A DNA stretch of 64,000 nucleotides from Azospirillum canadense. GTDB lineage: Bacteria > Pseudomonadota > Alphaproteobacteria > Azospirillales > Azospirillaceae. Position numbers and translations under genes: made by a program. The stretch spans positions 1,106,501 to 1,170,500 of the forward strand of contig NZ_JAOQNG010000010.1 of NCBI RefSeq assembly GCF_025961225.1, written 5' to 3'. Of this stretch, positions 61,069 to 64,000 are shown piece after piece. The notes under the pieces are model-generated. The model did no database searches, had not been told where the DNA came from, and saw only the letters and a list, made by a program, of their open reading frames with translations. How positions within the stretch are numbered: position 1 is the first letter of the stretch; each line of letters opens with the position of its first letter.

Positions 61069-62970
61069 ATGACCGCCCTTCCCCGCCTCTTCCTGGCCAT
61101 CGCACTCGCCACCCTGCCCGTCCTCACGCTGCCCGGAATCGCGCAGGCGGACGGACCGTTGGCCTTCCGCAACGATGGCGGGGAGGCCTGGACCTTCCGC
61201 AAGACCGTCGAGGGCACCGTCGCGTCAGGCGCCTGCGACCGCGTGGAGGTCACGTCGCCGCTCGGCTCCGCGGTGGCGGAGGTCGACGGCACCCGTTTCA
61301 CCGCGACCGTTCCGCTGGCCTCCGGCGACACCGACCTCCGCGCCGTCTGCCTGCACGAAACGCAGGCCAAAACCTCCGACTCGCAGCGCTGGACGGTCCG
61401 CCTTCCCGACACGCCGAAGGCCTGGGTGCGCGCCGTCGCCACCGCCGACGGTTTGGTCCTCGATGCCGGCCGCAGCGAGCCCGCCGAAGGCGACCCGAGC
61501 GTCATTGCAAAGACGGAATGGCGCGCCGCCCCCGGCAACCCGGCCCCCATCCCGTCCCTGCCCAGCGCCGAAAAGCGCCTCACCCTGCCCACGCCTCCGG
61601 CCGACGGCGAGTACCGCGTCACGTTGCGGGTGACCGACGCGCTAGGCCGCACCGACGAGAGCATGGCCTTGTTCCGGGTCCGCAACGGCCGCGCCGAAGC
61701 GGTCGATCCGCAGCGCCACCACCCCATCTGGATGGCCGGCGCTGTCGTCTACGGCGTCGTCCCGCACCTGTTCGGCCCGCGCGGCCTCGCCGACGTCACC
61801 GCGCGCCTGGACGACATCGCCGCGCTGGGCGCAACGGCCCTCTGGCTGTCGCCGCTGACGGAGGCGCCGGGGCTCGACTTCGGCTACGCAGTGATCGACC
61901 ATTTCCGCGTCCGCGCCCGTTTCGGCAGCGAGGACGACCTGAAGGCGTTGGTCGCCGCGGCCCACGCCCGCGGCCTGCGCGTGCTGATGGATTTCGTCCC
62001 CAACCATCTGGACGAGCATCACCCCTACCACGCCGACGCTGCGGCGCACGGTCCGGCCTCGCCCTATTACCGCTTCTTCGACCGCAAGCCGGATGGCGCT
62101 GTCTCCAGCTACTTCGCCTGGACCAACCTGAAGAATCTCAACTACGACAACCCGGAGGTGCGACGCTACATGACCGCCGCCTTCGCCCATTGGGTGCGCG
62201 ACCTGGGCATCGACGGGTTCCGCGTGGACGCCAGCTGGGCGGTGAAGGAGCGCGCGCCGGAGTTCTGGCCGGGCCTCCGCGCGGAGCTTCGCCGCATCAA
62301 CCCCGACCTTCTATTGCTGGCCGAAGCCTCGTCCCGCGATCCCTGGTACGTGGAGAACGGCTTCGACGCCGCCTACGACTGGACCGACCAGCTCGGCCAG
62401 TGGGCTTGGCACGACGCGTTCGACGACGGCGCGCCGACCGCGGCACGCCTGCGCGCGGCACTGTCCGCCTCGGCGCCCGGCACGCCGGTATTCCGCTTCC
62501 TCAACAACAACGACACCGGCGCCCGCTTCATCACGCGCCATGGCTTGGCCCGCACCAAGGTCGCCGCCGCCCTGCTGATGACCCTGCCCGGCATTCCCGG
62601 CCTCTACACCGGCGATGAGGTCGGCGCCGCCTATGAACCTTACGGGGAGCCAAAGCCGATCGCCTGGGATGACCCGCAAGGGTTGCGCCCCATCTACACC
62701 CGGCTGAGCGAACTCCGTCGCAACGAACCCGCCTTGCAGGGGCCGACGCTGGAATGGCTGTACACCGCCAGCCCCGACACCGTGCTGGCCTACCGCCGTC
62801 CCGGTCCGGAGCCGGTCACCGTCGTGCTGAACTTCGGCGCGGGTCCGGCCGAGCCGCCCCGCTTCGCCGGCCCGATGCGCGACCTGCTGACCGGCACCGT
62901 CCTGCCACCCGGCGCGACGCTCCCGCCCACCACCGCCTGGGTGCTGAAGCCTGCTAACACGCAGATGTGA
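61069..62970 (+). CDS. Secreted alpha-amylase family glycoside hydrolase (GH13)
   Basis: 633 residues. Signal peptide (LPRLFLAIALATLPVLTLPGIAQA). An N-terminal beta-rich region (about 30-225) is not recognised. The GH13 barrel follows: VLMDFVPNHL (region I), GFRVDASWAVKE with the nucleophile Asp (II), LLLAEASSRD with the acid Glu (III) and FLNNNDTGARF in place of the usual NHD (IV). A short C-terminal beta domain closes it. It should act on alpha-glucans in the periplasm or outside. Divergent from fba; convergent with rsm22, stop codons one base apart. Confidence 0.92.
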   Translation: MTALPRLFLAIALATLPVLTLPGIAQADGPLAFRNDGGEAWTFRKTVEGTVASGACDRVEVTSPLGSAVAEVDGTRFTATVPLASGDTDLRAVCLHETQAKTSDSQRWTVRLPDTPKAWVRAVATADGLVLDAGRSEPAEGDPSVIAKTEWRAAPGNPAPIPSLPSAEKRLTLPTPPADGEYRVTLRVTDALGRTDESMALFRVRNGRAEAVDPQRHHPIWMAGAVVYGVVPHLFGPRGLADVTARLDDIAALGATALWLSPLTEAPGLDFGYAVIDHFRVRARFGSEDDLKALVAAAHARGLRVLMDFVPNHLDEHHPYHADAAAHGPASPYYRFFDRKPDGAVSSYFAWTNLKNLNYDNPEVRRYMTAAFAHWVRDLGIDGFRVDASWAVKERAPEFWPGLRAELRRINPDLLLLAEASSRDPWYVENGFDAAYDWTDQLGQWAWHDAFDDGAPTAARLRAALSASAPGTPVFRFLNNNDTGARFITRHGLARTKVAAALLMTLPGIPGLYTGDEVGAAYEPYGEPKPIAWDDPQGLRPIYTRLSELRRNEPALQGPTLEWLYTASPDTVLAYRRPGPEPVTVVLNFGAGPAEPPRFAGPMRDLLTGTVLPPGATLPPTTAWVLKPANTQM

Positions 62971-62971
62971 C

Positions 62972-63964
62972 TCACGGAGCGGGCGAGTCGACCGGGCCCT
63001 CCAGCACGTCGCCCCAGTCCAGGCGGCGTGCCGCCTTGAAGAGCGCGCCGTCGCGCTTGCCCAGCACCCGCTCCGACGCGCCGCCGTCCCGGCCGCAGAG
63101 CTTGAAGCCGACGCGACCGTTCCCAGCCGACCAGGGCGGGGCGATGATCCGGGCCTCCGGCCGGGCGCCGGGGTGACGGGAAACGGCCACGTAGGCGTAT
63201 TTCTCGTCCTCCCACGGCACCTCGCCCCCCTTGGCCAGCCGGTGCAGCCGGGACCGCGCCACCCGGCGGGAGAAATGGCACCAGTCCGGCGCCGCCAGCG
63301 GGCAGGCCGCGCTGTGGACGCAAGGCGCCAGGATGTGGGCGCCGGCCTCCGCCAGCCGCCGCCGCGCCCGCAGAATGCGGCCCCACCCCGCCGGGGTGCC
63401 GGGCTCCACGACCAGCAGCGTGTCCGCGGTCAGCGCCCACAGCCGGTCGACCAGCCGGTCCCGCGCCTCCTCCGACAGCTCGTCCAGGACATAGGCCAGC
63501 GTCACCAGATCCCGCGGCTCCCCCTCCGGCAAGCCAGAGGCCACGTCCCCCGCCCGCCACTGGATGCGGGCCGGAACCGCCTCCCGCGCCAGGGCCTCGC
63601 CCACCGCCCGGATCGCCGGACTTCCCTCGACCAGCAGGACATCGTCGAGGCTCGGCCAGCAGTCGGCCGCCGCCCACAGCGCCGTGCCCGGCCCCGCGCC
63701 GACGTCCAGCCCCGTCACCGGCGCGAAGTCCGGCCGCGCCTCCGCCACCACACCCATACTGGCTCGGACTGCCGCGTAGGTTGCCGGCAGCCGGGTCGCC
63801 AGATAGGCCCGCGCGGCCAGATCGTCCGACAGATGGAAGCGCCCATCCCTCACCTCCGCCCGGTACCGCTGCGAAAGCCTGTCCGCGGCCCGCTTCAGAT
63901 CGGACAGCGCGATGCCATCCAGCGCGCGGTCCACCGCGTGGCGGAGCGTGGGGGGAAGTTCCAT
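62972..63964 (-). CDS. Rsm22-like small ribosomal subunit methyltransferase family protein
   Basis: 330 residues. SAM-binding motif VTGLDVGAGPGTALWAA (about 85), then VTLAYVLDELSEE and VVEPGTPAGWGRI. Near residue 215 the cluster CVHSAACPLAAPDWCHFSRR carries the cysteines that bind an iron-sulfur cluster in mitochondrial Rsm22/METTL17. The family supports small-subunit rRNA assembly. It is complete; the start at 63964 lies 36 bp from the window end. It faces the amylase gene. Confidence 0.88.
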   Translation of the reverse strand: MELPPTLRHAVDRALDGIALSDLKRAADRLSQRYRAEVRDGRFHLSDDLAARAYLATRLPATYAAVRASMGVVAEARPDFAPVTGLDVGAGPGTALWAAADCWPSLDDVLLVEGSPAIRAVGEALAREAVPARIQWRAGDVASGLPEGEPRDLVTLAYVLDELSEEARDRLVDRLWALTADTLLVVEPGTPAGWGRILRARRRLAEAGAHILAPCVHSAACPLAAPDWCHFSRRVARSRLHRLAKGGEVPWEDEKYAYVAVSRHPGARPEARIIAPPWSAGNGRVGFKLCGRDGGASERVLGKRDGALFKAARRLDWGDVLEGPVDSPAP

Positions 63965-64000
63965 GACTGCAGAACCGAGGGAGTTGAGCCTTACAGGCCG

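Noticed and set aside
60873..61727. Long N-terminal extension of the aldolase frame
   Set aside because: It is antisense to the amylase gene and lacks motifs. The aldolase start at 60872 has a strong ribosome-binding site and the family N-terminus.

Overview
The window is GC-rich chromosomal DNA from an alphaproteobacterium, most likely Rhodospirillales and Azospirillum-like. This is inferred from gene content: a divK-pleD-rpmG neighbourhood, an HdaA-type DnaA regulator, EipB (DUF1849), an aa3-type oxidase subunit IV peptide, a PmtA-like methyltransferase, Rsm22 and many c-di-GMP proteins. I see no rRNA, tRNA, CRISPR array, prophage or transposase. Almost all of it is housekeeping core genome, and the accessory signal lies mainly in intergenic repeats.

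Layout. 1-5.7 kb: 5'-truncated S41 protease, rpmG with a clear promoter and terminator, then a minus-strand signalling block (diguanylate cyclase, histidine kinase with a shortened phytochrome-like GAF, DivK, PleD). 5.9-13 kb: hydroxyacid dehydrogenase, EipB, a small orphan ORF, aspS, rnd and a degenerate-EAL protein. 13.3-19.5 kb: polyphosphate island (ppx-ppk facing a SixA-like phosphatase and a CYTH-CHAD protein). 19.6-28.3 kb: a solute-binding protein, SDR, hdaA, a PerM-like protein, a CDP-alcohol transferase and DUF2066, divergent from purM-purN; then a cox subunit IV peptide, a hypothetical gene and ndk. 28.4-37.8 kb: ABC-F ATPase, exoD, a pmtA-like gene, SDR, yicC, gmk, ksgA, a hydrolase, a lytic transglycosylase and a membrane protein. 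37.9-49.4 kb: an MHYT/heme-PAS hybrid kinase, penicillin acylase, threonine ammonia-lyase, flavin reductase, MotB, ATP-grasp/alpha-E genes and bpt. 49.7-64 kb: a TRAP transporter of TakP type, parC, recO, a GGDEF-EAL protein, a cysteine-cluster protein, class II aldolase, a GH13 amylase and rsm22.

Signalling is dense. Two diguanylate cyclases look active and both keep the inhibitory RxxD site. One GGDEF-EAL protein has a broken cyclase motif but an intact EAL domain, and one protein carries a motif-less EAL fold. The hybrid kinase keeps the FixL proximal His and distal Arg spacing, suggesting oxygen or NO sensing.

The most unusual item is a 180-190 bp intergenic element present twice (34326-34519 and 44050-44231). 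Each copy begins at a stop codon, fills a convergent gap and consists of six consecutive hairpins. Its stems differ between copies by paired changes that keep base pairing, so it looks like a conserved structured element. Other intergenic palindromic families recur at 13.1, 31.8, 40.2, 51.8 and 59.7 kb. A further oddity is purM, which has no ATG/GTG/TTG start upstream of its conserved N-terminus and may start at ATC.
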